Shown here: positions 1 through 8,899 of the stretch, in pieces
Layout of the letters: every line of letters begins with the position of its first letter
Position numbering within the stretch: the stretch's first letter is position 1
Source: an uncultured Collinsella sp.
Lineage (GTDB): Bacteria; Actinomycetota; Coriobacteriia; Coriobacteriales; Coriobacteriaceae
DNA: 36,879 nt
Direction of reading: 5' to 3'
Assembly: GCA_902496845.1 (NCBI GenBank)
Contig: CABVCJ010000013.1
Span: 1 to 36,879, forward strand
The notes under the pieces: model-generated
The model's input: only the letters and a program-made list of their open reading frames with translations
What the model was told of the DNA's origin: nothing
The model's database searches: none
Position numbers and translations under genes: made by a program

Positions 1-980
1 CCACCCACGGTACGGACGCTGTGCTGCAGGAGCTGCCCGAGGGCACCGAGCTCGGTGTTGGTGCGCAGGCGGTTTGTGAGCTCGCGCGTCGCGATGACGT
101 CGACTGTGTGCTTGTTGCCATTGTGGGCGCTGCCGGGCTCGAAGCGAGCCATGCAGCCCTGACCTCGAACAAGCGTCTTGCACTTGCTAACAAGGAGTCC
201 CTCGTTGTCGGCGGTGACCTGCTGATGCCGTTGGCGCAGCCCGGTCAGCTTATTCCGGTCGACTCCGAGCACTCCGCCATCTACCAGTGCTATCTGGGGG
301 AGAATCCGCGCGAGGCTCACTGCATTTGGCTCACTTGCTCGGGTGGTCCGTTCTTTGGCCGTACGCGCGACGAGCTCAATTGCGTGACACGCTCCGATGC
401 GCTGGCACACCCCACGTGGGCCATGGGTGCTAAGATCACCATCGACTCTGCGACCCTCATGAATAAGGGCTTGGAGCGTATCGAGGCGATGCACCTGTTC
501 GGGTGCGATCTCGACTTTATCAACGTGGTCGTTCAACGCCAGTCAAAGATCCACTCGATGGTCGAGTATGCGGACGGCTCTGTGATGGCACATCTTGGTG
601 CGTCCGACATGCGCATTCCCATCCAGTTCGCGTTCTCGTATCCCGAGCGGTGGGATACCCCAGCGCCTCGAATCGATTTCCGCGAGCTCGGGCAGCTCAC
701 GTTTGATGCTGCCGATATGGACACATTCCGCTGCCTGGCGCTGGCCGAGCGTGCCGGCAGAACGGGCGGCACCATGCCGTGCGTGCTGAATGCCGCCAAC
801 GAAGTTGCCGTCGATGCCTTCCTGCACGATGCCTGTACCTTTACCGATATCGACCGTATCGTCGAGTCGTGCATGGATGCACACGATATGCAGGCGGTCG
901 CATCCTTTGAGCAGCTTCGCGATATCGATACGTGGGCTCGTGCCAAGGCCGCCGAGGTGCTCGCTGCAACCCGCTCTTAA
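1..980 (+). CDS. dxr: 1-deoxy-D-xylulose 5-phosphate reductoisomerase, 5'-truncated by the window edge
   Basis: The product makes 2-C-methyl-D-erythritol 4-phosphate from DXP with NADPH, the first committed step of the non-mevalonate isoprenoid pathway, in the cytosol. The reading frame is open from base 3 without a start codon, so the N-terminal part of the NADPH-binding fold lies outside the window. About 325 of the usual 380-400 residues are visible. Recognisable family segments are ALANKESLVVGG, IPVDSEHSAIYQC (metal-binding region), LTCSGGPFF, HPTWAMGAKITIDSATLMNKG and VLNAANEVAVDAF. The gene lies 23 bp upstream of rseP and close to ispG, another enzyme of the same pathway, so it probably opens or continues one operon. 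GTG at 21 is in frame but internal and is not the start. Family assignment is very secure. Confidence 0.96.
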   Translation, partial: THGTDAVLQELPEGTELGVGAQAVCELARRDDVDCVLVAIVGAAGLEASHAALTSNKRLALANKESLVVGGDLLMPLAQPGQLIPVDSEHSAIYQCYLGENPREAHCIWLTCSGGPFFGRTRDELNCVTRSDALAHPTWAMGAKITIDSATLMNKGLERIEAMHLFGCDLDFINVVVQRQSKIHSMVEYADGSVMAHLGASDMRIPIQFAFSYPERWDTPAPRIDFRELGQLTFDAADMDTFRCLALAERAGRTGGTMPCVLNAANEVAVDAFLHDACTFTDIDRIVESCMDAHDMQAVASFEQLRDIDTWARAKAAEVLAATRS

Positions 981-1003
981 TCGTAAGGATTGCTTTTCGT
1001 TTT

Positions 1004-2365
1004 ATGGATACTGTTCTGAGCGTTCTCTCCTCAGTCTTTTGGGGCCTTTTGATGCTATCCGTCCTCGTGTTTCTGCATGAGGGCGGCCACTTTTTGGCGG
1101 CCCGTGCGTGCGGCGTGCGCGTCACCGAGTTTTTCTTGGGCCTACCGTGCCGCTTCGATATTCATCATACGTCGCGTCGCATCGGTACCAAGTTTGGCGT
1201 GACGCCGCTGCTGCTGGGTGGCTATGCCGCTATCTGCGGTATGGACCCGACCGATGTCTCGTGCGCCGACCGTGTGCTTGCGGCGATCTATCGTCATGGT
1301 CGCGTTTCGGTTGCAGACCTTTCCGTCGAGCTGGAGCTGCCCGAGGAGGATGTTCTCGAGGCTTGTGCCTTGCTTTTGGGCTGGGGTTCCATTGCGCCTT
1401 GGTACGAGGAAGGGGAGAAGCCTTCACCCAGCTATTATCCGGTTAGGTACCAGACGCTGCCGCGCGATGCTGCAGGATATACCACCTTTGACGGCCGCAA
1501 GTTCGATCGAGAGCATGCGACTGCCGAGGGCGATGTGTGGGAACTGCCGGTCACTGCTTCGGAGTTTCTTGAGCAGGAGCGTTCGCATACCTATCTGGGC
1601 CAGGGTTTTCTCAAGCGTGCCTTTATGCTGCTCGCGGGCATTCTCGTCAATATCCTGACGGGCTTTTTGCTGCTTATGAGCATCTACTCTATCGCCGGCG
1701 TATCGGTGCCGGTCGATAGCAATGTGATCGGTCAGGTCGAAGAAGGCTCGATAGCCGCCAAGGCGGGCATCGAGGCCGGCGACACGATTCTTAGTGTCGA
1801 TGGCGTGTCCTGCTCCAGCTGGATGGATGTGTATGATGCCATCGGCAAGGCTGCCGGTCAGGACGATATCGCCATTGAGTACCAGCGCGACGGCAAGAAA
1901 CTTTCGACCTCGGTTGCGCTCAAGGAGGACGAGCGTTTGGGCGTTTATGCTTCTACGCAGGTGGTCCATTTGGACCCTATCACCTCGGCGCGCCTGTCGT
2001 TCTCCTATGTTCAGCAGACTGCTGAGGGCGTTATGCGTCTGCTGCAGCCGCAGCATACGATGGAGATACTCGATCAGTCCAGCTCGATTGTTGGCATCAG
2101 CGTCATGTCTTCTCAGGCGGCGGCAGCCGGCCCCGCGACCTTCTTGACATTTGCCGCGCTCATCTCGTTCTCGCTGGGCTTTATGAACCTGCTGCCCATT
2201 CCGCCGCTCGACGGGGGAAAGCTGGTTATCGAGATCATCCAAAAGGTCGCCGGTCGCGAGCTGCCGCTGAAGGTGCAGACGATCGTCAGCTATGTCGGCA
2301 TCGTGCTCTTTGCGCTGCTGTTTGTCTATATGCTTCGTTCCGACGTCCTTCGATTTATTTTGTAG
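1004..2365 (+). CDS. rseP: Site-2 membrane metalloprotease (RseP/M50 family) with a winged-helix-like insert
   Basis: This is an intramembrane zinc protease of the M50 (RseP/RasP) family, known to cut membrane anti-sigma factors and remnant signal peptides. Its 453 residues show TM1 at about 7-24 carrying HEGGH (25-29, the HExxH zinc motif), GGYA (72-75), the FLKRAFMLLAGILVN membrane motif (202-216), a PDZ domain at about 238-320, and NLLPIPPLDGG (395-405) holding the third zinc ligand. The stretch between GGYA and FLKR is about 125 residues, far longer than the roughly 30 usual. Residues about 85-140 of it read like a small winged helix, and about 140-200 are polar. ATG 1004 was chosen because TM1 begins there and AAGGAT lies at 985-990; the frame is open further upstream into dxr. 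The protease assignment is secure. The insert's function is unknown. Confidence 0.93.
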   Translation: MDTVLSVLSSVFWGLLMLSVLVFLHEGGHFLAARACGVRVTEFFLGLPCRFDIHHTSRRIGTKFGVTPLLLGGYAAICGMDPTDVSCADRVLAAIYRHGRVSVADLSVELELPEEDVLEACALLLGWGSIAPWYEEGEKPSPSYYPVRYQTLPRDAAGYTTFDGRKFDREHATAEGDVWELPVTASEFLEQERSHTYLGQGFLKRAFMLLAGILVNILTGFLLLMSIYSIAGVSVPVDSNVIGQVEEGSIAAKAGIEAGDTILSVDGVSCSSWMDVYDAIGKAAGQDDIAIEYQRDGKKLSTSVALKEDERLGVYASTQVVHLDPITSARLSFSYVQQTAEGVMRLLQPQHTMEILDQSSSIVGISVMSSQAAAAGPATFLTFAALISFSLGFMNLLPIPPLDGGKLVIEIIQKVAGRELPLKVQTIVSYVGIVLFALLFVYMLRSDVLRFIL

Positions 2366-2378
2366 GGGAGTGTTTGGA

Positions 2379-3461
2379 TTGTCTTTATCCCATCCTTTGC
2401 CGCGCGAGCTGACGCGCCCCGTGCATGTGGGCGGCGTTCAGATCGGTGGCGGCGCACCGGTGGTGGTCCAATCCATGACCTGCACCGATACCGCCGACGC
2501 GCAGGCAACGCTTGCACAAGTTCGTGCACTCGCCCAGGAGGGTTGTGATGTTGTGCGCGTGAGCGTGCCCACCGAGGCCGCGCTCGAGGGTTTCCGCACC
2601 ATCTGTGCCGAGTCTCCGGTGCCGATAGTCGCCGATATCCACTTTAATCATAAGCTCGCCATTGGTGCCGTTGAGGCCGGTGCTGCCAAGCTGCGTATCA
2701 ATCCCGGCAATATCGGCGATTGGGCCAAGGTTGACGCGGTGATCGATGCTGCTGGTGCCGCGGGCTGTGCGATTCGTATCGGCGTCAATGCCGGTTCGCT
2801 TGAGCAGGATATCGCCGAGCGCGACGACCTCACGCAGCCCGAAAAGCTCGTGATGTCGAGCGAGCGTTTCGTCAAGCATTTTGAGGATCGCGGCTTTACG
2901 AACATTGTGCTTTCGGCCAAGGCCCATAGCGTGCAAACGACGCTCGATACCTATCGAGCCCTGTCGCGTGAGATTCCCCACGTTCCGCTTCACCTGGGCG
3001 TAACCGAGGCGGGTACCAAGCTGCAGGGCACCATCAAAAGCTCGGTGGGCCTTGGTATCCTGCTGTCTGAGGGTATCGGTGACACCATGCGCGTCTCGCT
3101 CACGGCCGATCCGGTTGAGGAGCCGCCGGTCGCCTGGGGAATTTTACAGTCCCTGGGCCTGCGTCGCCGTGGTCCCGAGATCGTCTCGTGCCCCACGTGC
3201 GCTCGCTGCCAGGTCAACCTCATTCCTATCGCTGAGGAGGTCACCGAGCGGCTTAAGAACTACTCCGCGCCGCTTTCGATCGCCGTGATGGGGTGTGCGG
3301 TCAATGGCCCCGGTGAGGCCTCTGATGCCGACTTGGGTGTTGCCTGCGGACGAGGTCAGGGCCTGCTCTTTTCGCACGGCCAGATCATTGGTAAAGTAGC
3401 TGAGGACCAAATTGTCGACGCGCTTATGGCCGAGGTCGACAAGCTTATTGAGGAGAAATAA
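2379..3461 (+). CDS. ispG: 4-hydroxy-3-methylbut-2-enyl-diphosphate synthase
   Basis: IspG (GcpE) converts 2-C-methyl-D-erythritol 2,4-cyclodiphosphate into HMBPP, the penultimate step of the MEP pathway, using a [4Fe-4S] cluster. The N-terminal TIM barrel starts with VGGVQIGGGAPVVVQSMT and contains ADIHFNHKLA and KLRINPGNIG. The C-terminal domain has the cluster cysteines in SCPTCARC and MGCAVNGPGEA. The start is TTG 2379, because AGGGGAG lies eight bases upstream at 2364-2370 and the resulting 360 residues match family length. The open frame reaches further back, into rseP, but without a ribosome binding site. It sits in one run with rseP and proS, touching proS directly. The function is secure and the rare start codon is likely. 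Confidence 0.95.
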   Translation: MSLSHPLPRELTRPVHVGGVQIGGGAPVVVQSMTCTDTADAQATLAQVRALAQEGCDVVRVSVPTEAALEGFRTICAESPVPIVADIHFNHKLAIGAVEAGAAKLRINPGNIGDWAKVDAVIDAAGAAGCAIRIGVNAGSLEQDIAERDDLTQPEKLVMSSERFVKHFEDRGFTNIVLSAKAHSVQTTLDTYRALSREIPHVPLHLGVTEAGTKLQGTIKSSVGLGILLSEGIGDTMRVSLTADPVEEPPVAWGILQSLGLRRRGPEIVSCPTCARCQVNLIPIAEEVTERLKNYSAPLSIAVMGCAVNGPGEASDADLGVACGRGQGLLFSHGQIIGKVAEDQIVDALMAEVDKLIEEK

Positions 3462-5183
3462 ATGACTCGAGCAATGTATATGTCTAAGCTGTATGCTCCG
3501 ACGCTCAAAGAGGATCCGGCCGACGCCGAGCTTGCGAGCCATCGCCTGCTGCTCCGTGCCGGTATGATTCGCAAGGAGGCCGCCGGTCTCTATTCCTATC
3601 TGCCGCTCGCGTGGCGCTCGATTCGCAAGATCGAGAACATCGTGCGCGACGAGATGGATGCTGCCGGCGCCCAGGAGCTCATGATGCCCATCATGGTCGA
3701 TGCCGAGCTGTGGCGCGAGTCCGGCCGTATCGATGCCTATGGCAAGGAGCTCGTGCGCTTTGATGACCGCCACGGCCGCGAGTTTGTGCTCGGTCCCACG
3801 CACGAGGAGACCGTGACTGCCCTGGTGCGCAATGAGCTGCGTTCCTACAAGCAGCTGCCGGTGAATCTCTATCACATCCAGGACAAGTTCCGCGACGAGT
3901 TCCGTCCTCGCTTTGGCCTGATGCGCGGTCGCGAGTTCATCATGAAGGACGCCTACAGCTTCTCCGCCACGCAGGAGAGCCTGCAGGAGGAGTACGACAA
4001 GATGAAGCAGGCGTACGCCAACATCTGCGAGCGCTGCTACATCAAGGCTCTGCCCGTCGTTGCCGACTCCGGCGAGATCGGTGGTGACACCTCCGTCGAG
4101 TACATGGCTTTGGCCGACGCCGGCGAGGCTTCGCTGGTCTACTGCGACGATTGCGGCTTTGCTGCCGATGACGAGGCGGCAAGCACCAAGGTTGTCGTGA
4201 CCGAGGGCCCCGGCGACGGCACACTCACCAAGGTCGAGACTCCGGGCATGGGCACCATCGAGGCGGTCGCCAAGTTCTTCGGCTTCCCCGAGAACGGCAC
4301 GCGCAAGTCCCTGGCTCTTATCGACGCCGAGGGTAAGCCGGTTGTGGCCATCGTTCCGGGCGACCATGAGCTCAACGACTGCAAGGCCGAGCACGTCTTT
4401 GGCAAGGGCTATCGCATGATGACCGACGAGGAGCTCCAGACCTACGGGCTGCACAAGGGCTTTATCGGACCGGTTAACCTGCCCGAGGGCATCCGTCTGG
4501 TGTGCGACGAGAGTCTGCGCGAGTCCAAGCAGTGGGCTTGCGGTGCCAACGAGGTCGATTATCACTTTACCGGCGCCTGCCCCGAGCGCGACTTTACCGT
4601 CGACGAGTGGGCCGACCTAGTCACCGTCGTTGCCGGCGATCCCTGCCCGCACTGCGGCAACCCGCTCTCCGCTGCCCGCGGTATTGAGGTCTCCCAGGTC
4701 TTCCAGCTGGGCACCAAGTATTCCGAGGCCATGGGTGCCACCTTTATGGACGAGGACGGCAAGGAGAAGCCGCTTATCATGGGTTGCTACGGCGTGGGCG
4801 TGTCCCGCTCGCTCGCTGCCGTCGTGGAGCAGCACAACGACGAGCACGGTATCGTCTGGCCGGTCTCCGTTGCCCCGTACGAGGTCGCGGTGATTCCGCT
4901 CGACCCCAAGAAGGAGGAGTGCGCTACAGTCTGCGAGCAGATCGTCGAGGGTCTGTGCGCCGAGGGTATCGAGGTTGTCGTCGATGACCGTGACGAGCGT
5001 CCCGGATTTAAGTTTGCTGACAACGACCTTATGGGCTTCCCGTATCAGGTCGTTCTGGGTAAGCGTGGCCTCAAGAATGGCACTGTGGAGCTCAAGGACC
5101 GTGCTACCGGCGAGCGTGAGGACGTGGCGATCGATGAGATCGTCGCTAAGGTCGCCGAGCTTGTGAAGGCAGCACGCCGTTAA
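3462..5183 (+). CDS. proS: Prolyl-tRNA synthetase, bacterial type with editing domain
   Basis: This class II synthetase charges tRNA-Pro in the cytosol. At 573 residues it has the bacterial architecture: catalytic core (motif 1 near KIENIVRDEMDAAGAQELMMP, motif 2 in YHIQDKFRDEFRPRFGLMRGREF), an inserted YbaK-like editing domain between roughly residues 220 and 400 (it includes KSLALIDAEGKPVVAIVPGD), motif 3 around IMGCYGVGVSRSLAAVVEQ, and the anticodon-binding domain (about 470-573, starting near VAPYEVAVIPLD). Its ATG follows the ispG stop with no gap, and AGGAG at 3451-3455 lies inside the end of ispG, so the two are translationally linked. I see no T-box leader. Transcription ends at the hairpin at 5215. 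Confidence 0.97.
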   Translation: MTRAMYMSKLYAPTLKEDPADAELASHRLLLRAGMIRKEAAGLYSYLPLAWRSIRKIENIVRDEMDAAGAQELMMPIMVDAELWRESGRIDAYGKELVRFDDRHGREFVLGPTHEETVTALVRNELRSYKQLPVNLYHIQDKFRDEFRPRFGLMRGREFIMKDAYSFSATQESLQEEYDKMKQAYANICERCYIKALPVVADSGEIGGDTSVEYMALADAGEASLVYCDDCGFAADDEAASTKVVVTEGPGDGTLTKVETPGMGTIEAVAKFFGFPENGTRKSLALIDAEGKPVVAIVPGDHELNDCKAEHVFGKGYRMMTDEELQTYGLHKGFIGPVNLPEGIRLVCDESLRESKQWACGANEVDYHFTGACPERDFTVDEWADLVTVVAGDPCPHCGNPLSAARGIEVSQVFQLGTKYSEAMGATFMDEDGKEKPLIMGCYGVGVSRSLAAVVEQHNDEHGIVWPVSVAPYEVAVIPLDPKKEECATVCEQIVEGLCAEGIEVVVDDRDERPGFKFADNDLMGFPYQVVLGKRGLKNGTVELKDRATGEREDVAIDEIVAKVAELVKAARR

Positions 5184-5214
5184 TCGACATTTCCGCTAGT
5201 AGATGTAATTGCGG

Positions 5215-5263
5215 GACTGCCCCGCATCTCTCTTAGGATGAGATGCGGGGCAGTCTATTTTTG
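5215..5263 (+). terminator. Strong intrinsic terminator after proS
   Basis: Perfect 16-bp inverted repeat (5215-5230 with 5240-5255), 9-nt loop, followed by a T-rich run TATTTTTG. It ends the dxr-rseP-ispG-proS transcript. Confidence 0.93.
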
Positions 5264-5290
5264 TTGCGCGAATATGCTTGATGGGTAAAG

Positions 5291-5326
5291 GAAAACCCCA
5301 CAGCCCATGTGAGCTGCGGGGTTTTC
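5291..5326 (-). terminator. Intrinsic terminator after the phosphotransferase gene, possibly bidirectional
   Basis: A 14-bp stem with one mismatch pairs 5291-5304 with 5313-5326 around an 8-nt loop. Both outer ends are A/T runs (GAAAA and TTTTC). Read on the minus strand it is followed by a T-rich stretch, and it lies 34 bp beyond the minus-strand gene, so it probably ends that transcript and backs up the proS terminator. Confidence 0.8.
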
Positions 5327-5359
5327 TGTGCCTCCGATGCGAAATAAATCGCTCAGATA

Positions 5360-6124
5360 TTACTGATAATCGACGACGTCGATCCAGTTCTTAAGGAACT
5401 CATCGTTCACGTTGCGCTTACGAGCGAGCTCGGAAGCGGCGACGATGCTCGTCCACTGACGCACGACCTGCATGGGCATGTCGGCGCGGTCGCAGTAGAG
5501 CTCCAGGTAGGCCTCAGCCTGGTCCTTGCTGTTGAGGGCAAAGAGCAGGTAGGTGGTGGCAACGTCGGCAGCAGGGGAGCCCTGGGTGGCATGTGCCCAG
5601 TCGCAGACGTACAGCTGGCCGTCGTCGCCGACGATGACGTTGGAGGGGTTAAAGTCGCCGTGGCAGACCTTGAACTCCTTGGTCATGCCGTCCAGACGCT
5701 CCTGAAGGTTGTAGCGCGTGGTGGCATTGAGCTGATCGAGGCTGTCGATCATGCGGGCGAACTTATCGCGCTGACGGTTGAGCAGCGGGGAGGTGTAGCC
5801 GTGGATCTCGATCTGGAGGTCGACGAACATCTCGAGGTACTCACCAAAGCGCTGGGGCTCGGCAGTCATCTTCTCGGCAAGGGTGGTGCCCGGAACCTTC
5901 TCGGTCACGAGAGCCCAGCCGTTGGCGTTCTCGAGCTGAGAAACCTCGAGAGCCTTGGGGCTGCGGATGCCGCACTCATTGATGCGGGCAAGATTCAAAG
6001 CCTCGTTGAACACGTCGGAGACGGGCTTGGTCTCGTTAAAGACCTTGACGATCTTGTCGCCCAGGTCGTAAACGACCTTGTTGCCGCGACGGACGAGCTC
6101 GGTCTTGGAATCGGGGAGCAGCAT
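5360..6124 (-). CDS. Phosphotransferase of the aminoglycoside/choline kinase (APH) family
   Basis: The 254-residue protein is a small kinase-like fold enzyme that would move a phosphate from ATP to a hydroxyl of a small molecule. Visible landmarks are the N-lobe lysine in KIVKVF (about K27), the catalytic loop HGDFNPSN (155-162, pattern HGDxxxxN), and the metal-binding aspartate in VCDW (D175). No signal peptide or membrane segment is seen. The family includes aminoglycoside, choline, homoserine and fructosamine-type kinases, and the sequence alone does not give the substrate. Nothing points to antibiotic resistance in particular. The start ATG has GAAAGGAT about 6 bases upstream. It lies 86 bp downstream of adhE on the same strand, with a strong hairpin between, so it may be partly co-transcribed with adhE. 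Confidence 0.85.
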   Translation of the reverse strand: MLLPDSKTELVRRGNKVVYDLGDKIVKVFNETKPVSDVFNEALNLARINECGIRSPKALEVSQLENANGWALVTEKVPGTTLAEKMTAEPQRFGEYLEMFVDLQIEIHGYTSPLLNRQRDKFARMIDSLDQLNATTRYNLQERLDGMTKEFKVCHGDFNPSNVIVGDDGQLYVCDWAHATQGSPAADVATTYLLFALNSKDQAEAYLELYCDRADMPMQVVRQWTSIVAASELARKRNVNDEFLKNWIDVVDYQ

Positions 6125-6156
6125 GATTGCATCCTTTCAACGATGCGGTAGAAGCG

Positions 6157-6193
6157 ACGGCGGGGGTGTGAAACACCCGTGCACCCCCGCCGT
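6157..6193 (-). other. Strong intergenic hairpin without a T-run, between adhE and the phosphotransferase gene
   Basis: A perfect 12-bp GC-rich repeat (6157-6168 with 6182-6193) encloses 13 nt. On either strand no T-run follows the stem, so it is not a standard intrinsic terminator. A smaller alternative stem (GGGTG with CACCC) can form inside it. It may slow polymerase, protect the adhE mRNA 3' end, or lower expression of the downstream gene. Confidence 0.6.
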
Positions 6194-6210
6194 TAAAAAC
6201 CGTGCTAAAA

Positions 6211-8859
6211 CTAGCAGACGGCGTAGTCCTGGGGCTCGCGGCCATAGTAGGCGTCCAGGTAGAGCTCCTTGATCTCGCTCATGAGCGGGTAGCGCGGGTT
6301 AGCGCCGGTGCACTGGTCGTTGAATGCCTGCTCGGTCATCTCGTCGAGGGTGTCGAGGAAGTACTGCTCGTCAACACCGTAGTCGGCGATGGTCTTCTTG
6401 ACGCCGATGAAGTCCTTGAGCTCCTCGAGCTTCGTGATGAAGTTCTCGAAGACCTCCTTGTCGTCCTTGCCCTCGATGCCGCAGTACTTGGCCATCTCGG
6501 CGTAGTTGTGCAGCGCGTTGGGGTAAGGATACTGAGAGAACGTGCCCATCTTGACGGGAGCCTCGGCGGCGTTGTAGCGCATGACGCGAGTCAGGATGAC
6601 GGCGTTGGCGAGGCCGTGGGGCAGGTGATGGAAAGCGCCGAGCTTGTGGGCCATGGAGTGGTTGAGGCCCAGGAAGGCGTTGGCGAAGGCCATACCGGCC
6701 ATGCAGGAGGCGTTGTGCATCTCCTCGCGGGCATGCGGGTCCTTGGCACCGTTCGTGAAGCTGGAGGGCAGGTTCTCGAAGACGAGCTTAGCAGCGCGCT
6801 CGGAGAGGCCCTTGGTGTAGTCGGAAGCCATGATAGAGACGTAGGACTCGATGGCGTGGGTCATGACGTCGATGCCGGAGGCAGCGGTCAGGCCGCGCGG
6901 GGCGGTCATGCAGTTGTCGGCGTCGACGATAGCCATGTTGGGGAGCAGCGCGTAGTCGGCGAGCGGCCACTTGATGCCGGTCTCCTTGTCGGTGATGATG
7001 GCGAACGGCGTGCACTCGGAGCCGGTACCCGAAGAGGTCGGGACGGCGACGAAGTAGGCCTTCTTGCCCATCTCGGGGAAGGTGAAGATACGCTTGCGGA
7101 TGTCCATGAAGTCCATGGCCATGTCCTCAAACTTGCACTCGGGGTGCTCGTACATCATCCACATGATCTTGCCGGCGTCCATAGCGGAGCCACCGCCGAC
7201 GGCGATGATGACGTCCGGCTCAAAGAGAGCCATCTGCTTGGCGCCGCGACGTGCGCACTGCAGCGACGGATCGGGCTCGACGTCGTAGAAGCAGTCGTGG
7301 GCGATGCCCATCTCGTCGAGCTTGGCCTCGATGGCGCGGGTGTTGCCATTCTTGAAGAGGAACTGGTCGGTGACGATGAAGGCGCGCTTCTTGCCCATGA
7401 CGGTACCGAGCTCGTCGAGGGCGACGGGCGTGGAACCCTTCTTGAAGTAGACCTTCTCGGGAGCGCGGAACCACAGCATGTTCTCACGGCGCTCGGCCAC
7501 AGTCTTAACGTTGATCAAGTGCTTCACCCCAACGTTCTCGGAGACGGAGTTGCCGCCCCAGGAGCCGCAGCCCAGGGTCAGAGACGGCTTCATGCCAAAG
7601 TTGTACAGGTCACCGATGCCGCCGTGCGAGGACGGGGTGTTGATGACGATGCGGCAGGCCTTCATGACGTGCTCGAACAGGCTGATCTTCTCGGCCTGGG
7701 CGGGGTGCACGTACAGAGAGGCGGTGTGGCCCGGGCCACCGGCGAGCACCAGGTGCTCGGCCTTGTCGACGGCCTCCTGGAAGTCCTTGGCGTGATACAT
7801 GGCCAGGACCGGGGAGAGCTTCTCGTGGGAGAACTCCTCCTTGGCGGGGTCGGTGGAGGTGACCTCGGCGATCAGGATCTTGGTCTTGGCGGGAACCTCG
7901 ATGCCGGCGAGCTCGGCGATCTTGGCGGCAGCCATGCCGGGGATGCGGTGATCGAGGGCGCCGTTCTTGAACATGGCGGCACGCAGGGCCTCCATCTCGG
8001 CACCCTGCTTGACGAAGTAGCAGCCGCGCTTCTGGAACTCGGCCTTGACCTGGTCATAGATGGTGTCGATGACGGTCACGGACTGCTCGGAAGCGCAGAT
8101 CATGCCGTTGTCGAAGGTCTTGGAGTGGATGATGGAGTTGACGGCGAGCAGCACGTCGGCGGTGTCGTCGATGACGACCGGGGTGTTACCGGCGCCAACA
8201 CCCAGGGCAGGCTTGCCCGAGGAGTAAGCGGCCTTGACCATGCCCGGGCCACCGGTGGCGAGGATGATGTCGACGTCGCGCATGACCATGTTGGTCAGCT
8301 CGATGGAGGGGACATCGACCCAGCCGATGATGCCCTCGGGGGCGCCGGCCTTGACGGCGGCGTCAAGCACGAGCTTGGCGGCGGCGATGGTGCACTTGGC
8401 GGCAGCCGGGTGCGGGGAGATGATGATGGCGTTGCGGGTCTTCAGGCAGATCAGCGTCTTGAAGATCGCAGTGGAGGTGGGGTTGGTCGTCGGGATGACG
8501 GCGCCCACGATGCCGATGGGCTCGGCGATCTTGGTGATGCCGTAAGCCTCGTCGCGCTCCAGGACACCACAGGTCTTGGTGTTCTTGTAAGCGTTGTAGA
8601 TGTACTCTGCGGCGTAGTGGTTCTTGATGACCTTGTCCTCAAGAACGCCGCGGCCGGTCTCCTCGATGGCCATCTTCGCCAACGGGATACGAGCCTTGTT
8701 GGCGGCCATGGCGGCCTGATAGAAGATCTTGTCGACCTGCTCCTGCGTGTACGTAGCAAAAAGCGCCTGGGCCTCTCGCATCTGAGCGAGCTTAGCCTCA
8801 AGCGCCTCTACGTTGTCCACAATTGCGGGAGTAGTGTTTTCCGGTGACTTTTTCACCAT
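6211..8859 (-). CDS. adhE: Bifunctional aldehyde-alcohol dehydrogenase
   Basis: AdhE reduces acetyl-CoA to acetaldehyde and then ethanol with two NADH, a major way to regenerate NAD+ in fermentation. It forms cytosolic spirosome filaments in known species. The 882 residues match full family length. The N-terminal aldehyde dehydrogenase half (about 15-440) carries the catalytic cysteine in NGMICASEQ (C255). A linker around VAERRENMLWF leads to the iron-dependent alcohol dehydrogenase half with VGGGSAMDAGK, PTSSGTGSECTPF and the metal-binding histidines of NHSMAHKLGAFHHLPHG. The ATG has AAGGAGA five bases upstream. Upstream lie an extended -10 element and a 12-bp inverted repeat suggestive of a regulator. 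The opposite strand is open for 881 codons, an effect of biased codon use. Confidence 0.97.
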   Translation of the reverse strand: MVKKSPENTTPAIVDNVEALEAKLAQMREAQALFATYTQEQVDKIFYQAAMAANKARIPLAKMAIEETGRGVLEDKVIKNHYAAEYIYNAYKNTKTCGVLERDEAYGITKIAEPIGIVGAVIPTTNPTSTAIFKTLICLKTRNAIIISPHPAAAKCTIAAAKLVLDAAVKAGAPEGIIGWVDVPSIELTNMVMRDVDIILATGGPGMVKAAYSSGKPALGVGAGNTPVVIDDTADVLLAVNSIIHSKTFDNGMICASEQSVTVIDTIYDQVKAEFQKRGCYFVKQGAEMEALRAAMFKNGALDHRIPGMAAAKIAELAGIEVPAKTKILIAEVTSTDPAKEEFSHEKLSPVLAMYHAKDFQEAVDKAEHLVLAGGPGHTASLYVHPAQAEKISLFEHVMKACRIVINTPSSHGGIGDLYNFGMKPSLTLGCGSWGGNSVSENVGVKHLINVKTVAERRENMLWFRAPEKVYFKKGSTPVALDELGTVMGKKRAFIVTDQFLFKNGNTRAIEAKLDEMGIAHDCFYDVEPDPSLQCARRGAKQMALFEPDVIIAVGGGSAMDAGKIMWMMYEHPECKFEDMAMDFMDIRKRIFTFPEMGKKAYFVAVPTSSGTGSECTPFAIITDKETGIKWPLADYALLPNMAIVDADNCMTAPRGLTAASGIDVMTHAIESYVSIMASDYTKGLSERAAKLVFENLPSSFTNGAKDPHAREEMHNASCMAGMAFANAFLGLNHSMAHKLGAFHHLPHGLANAVILTRVMRYNAAEAPVKMGTFSQYPYPNALHNYAEMAKYCGIEGKDDKEVFENFITKLEELKDFIGVKKTIADYGVDEQYFLDTLDEMTEQAFNDQCTGANPRYPLMSEIKELYLDAYYGREPQDYAVC

Positions 8860-8899
8860 TTGTGTCTCCTTGCGATCGGAGATTTACCCTACGCCTTGC

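Noticed and set aside
3144..4565. A 473-codon open frame opposite ispG and proS
   Set aside because: It spans two genes with clear catalytic motifs on the plus strand and shows no domain of its own.
5360..6124. Reading the APH-family gene as an aminoglycoside resistance gene
   Set aside because: Only the general fold motifs are visible. The locus is chromosomal backbone with no mobile element, and the family covers many metabolic kinases.
6202..8847. An 881-codon open frame on the plus strand, fully opposite adhE
   Set aside because: Its product is a low-complexity chain rich in Gly, Val, Leu and Asp that follows from the strong codon bias of adhE. AdhE has every family motif and a ribosome binding site, while the antisense frame matches no family I recognise.
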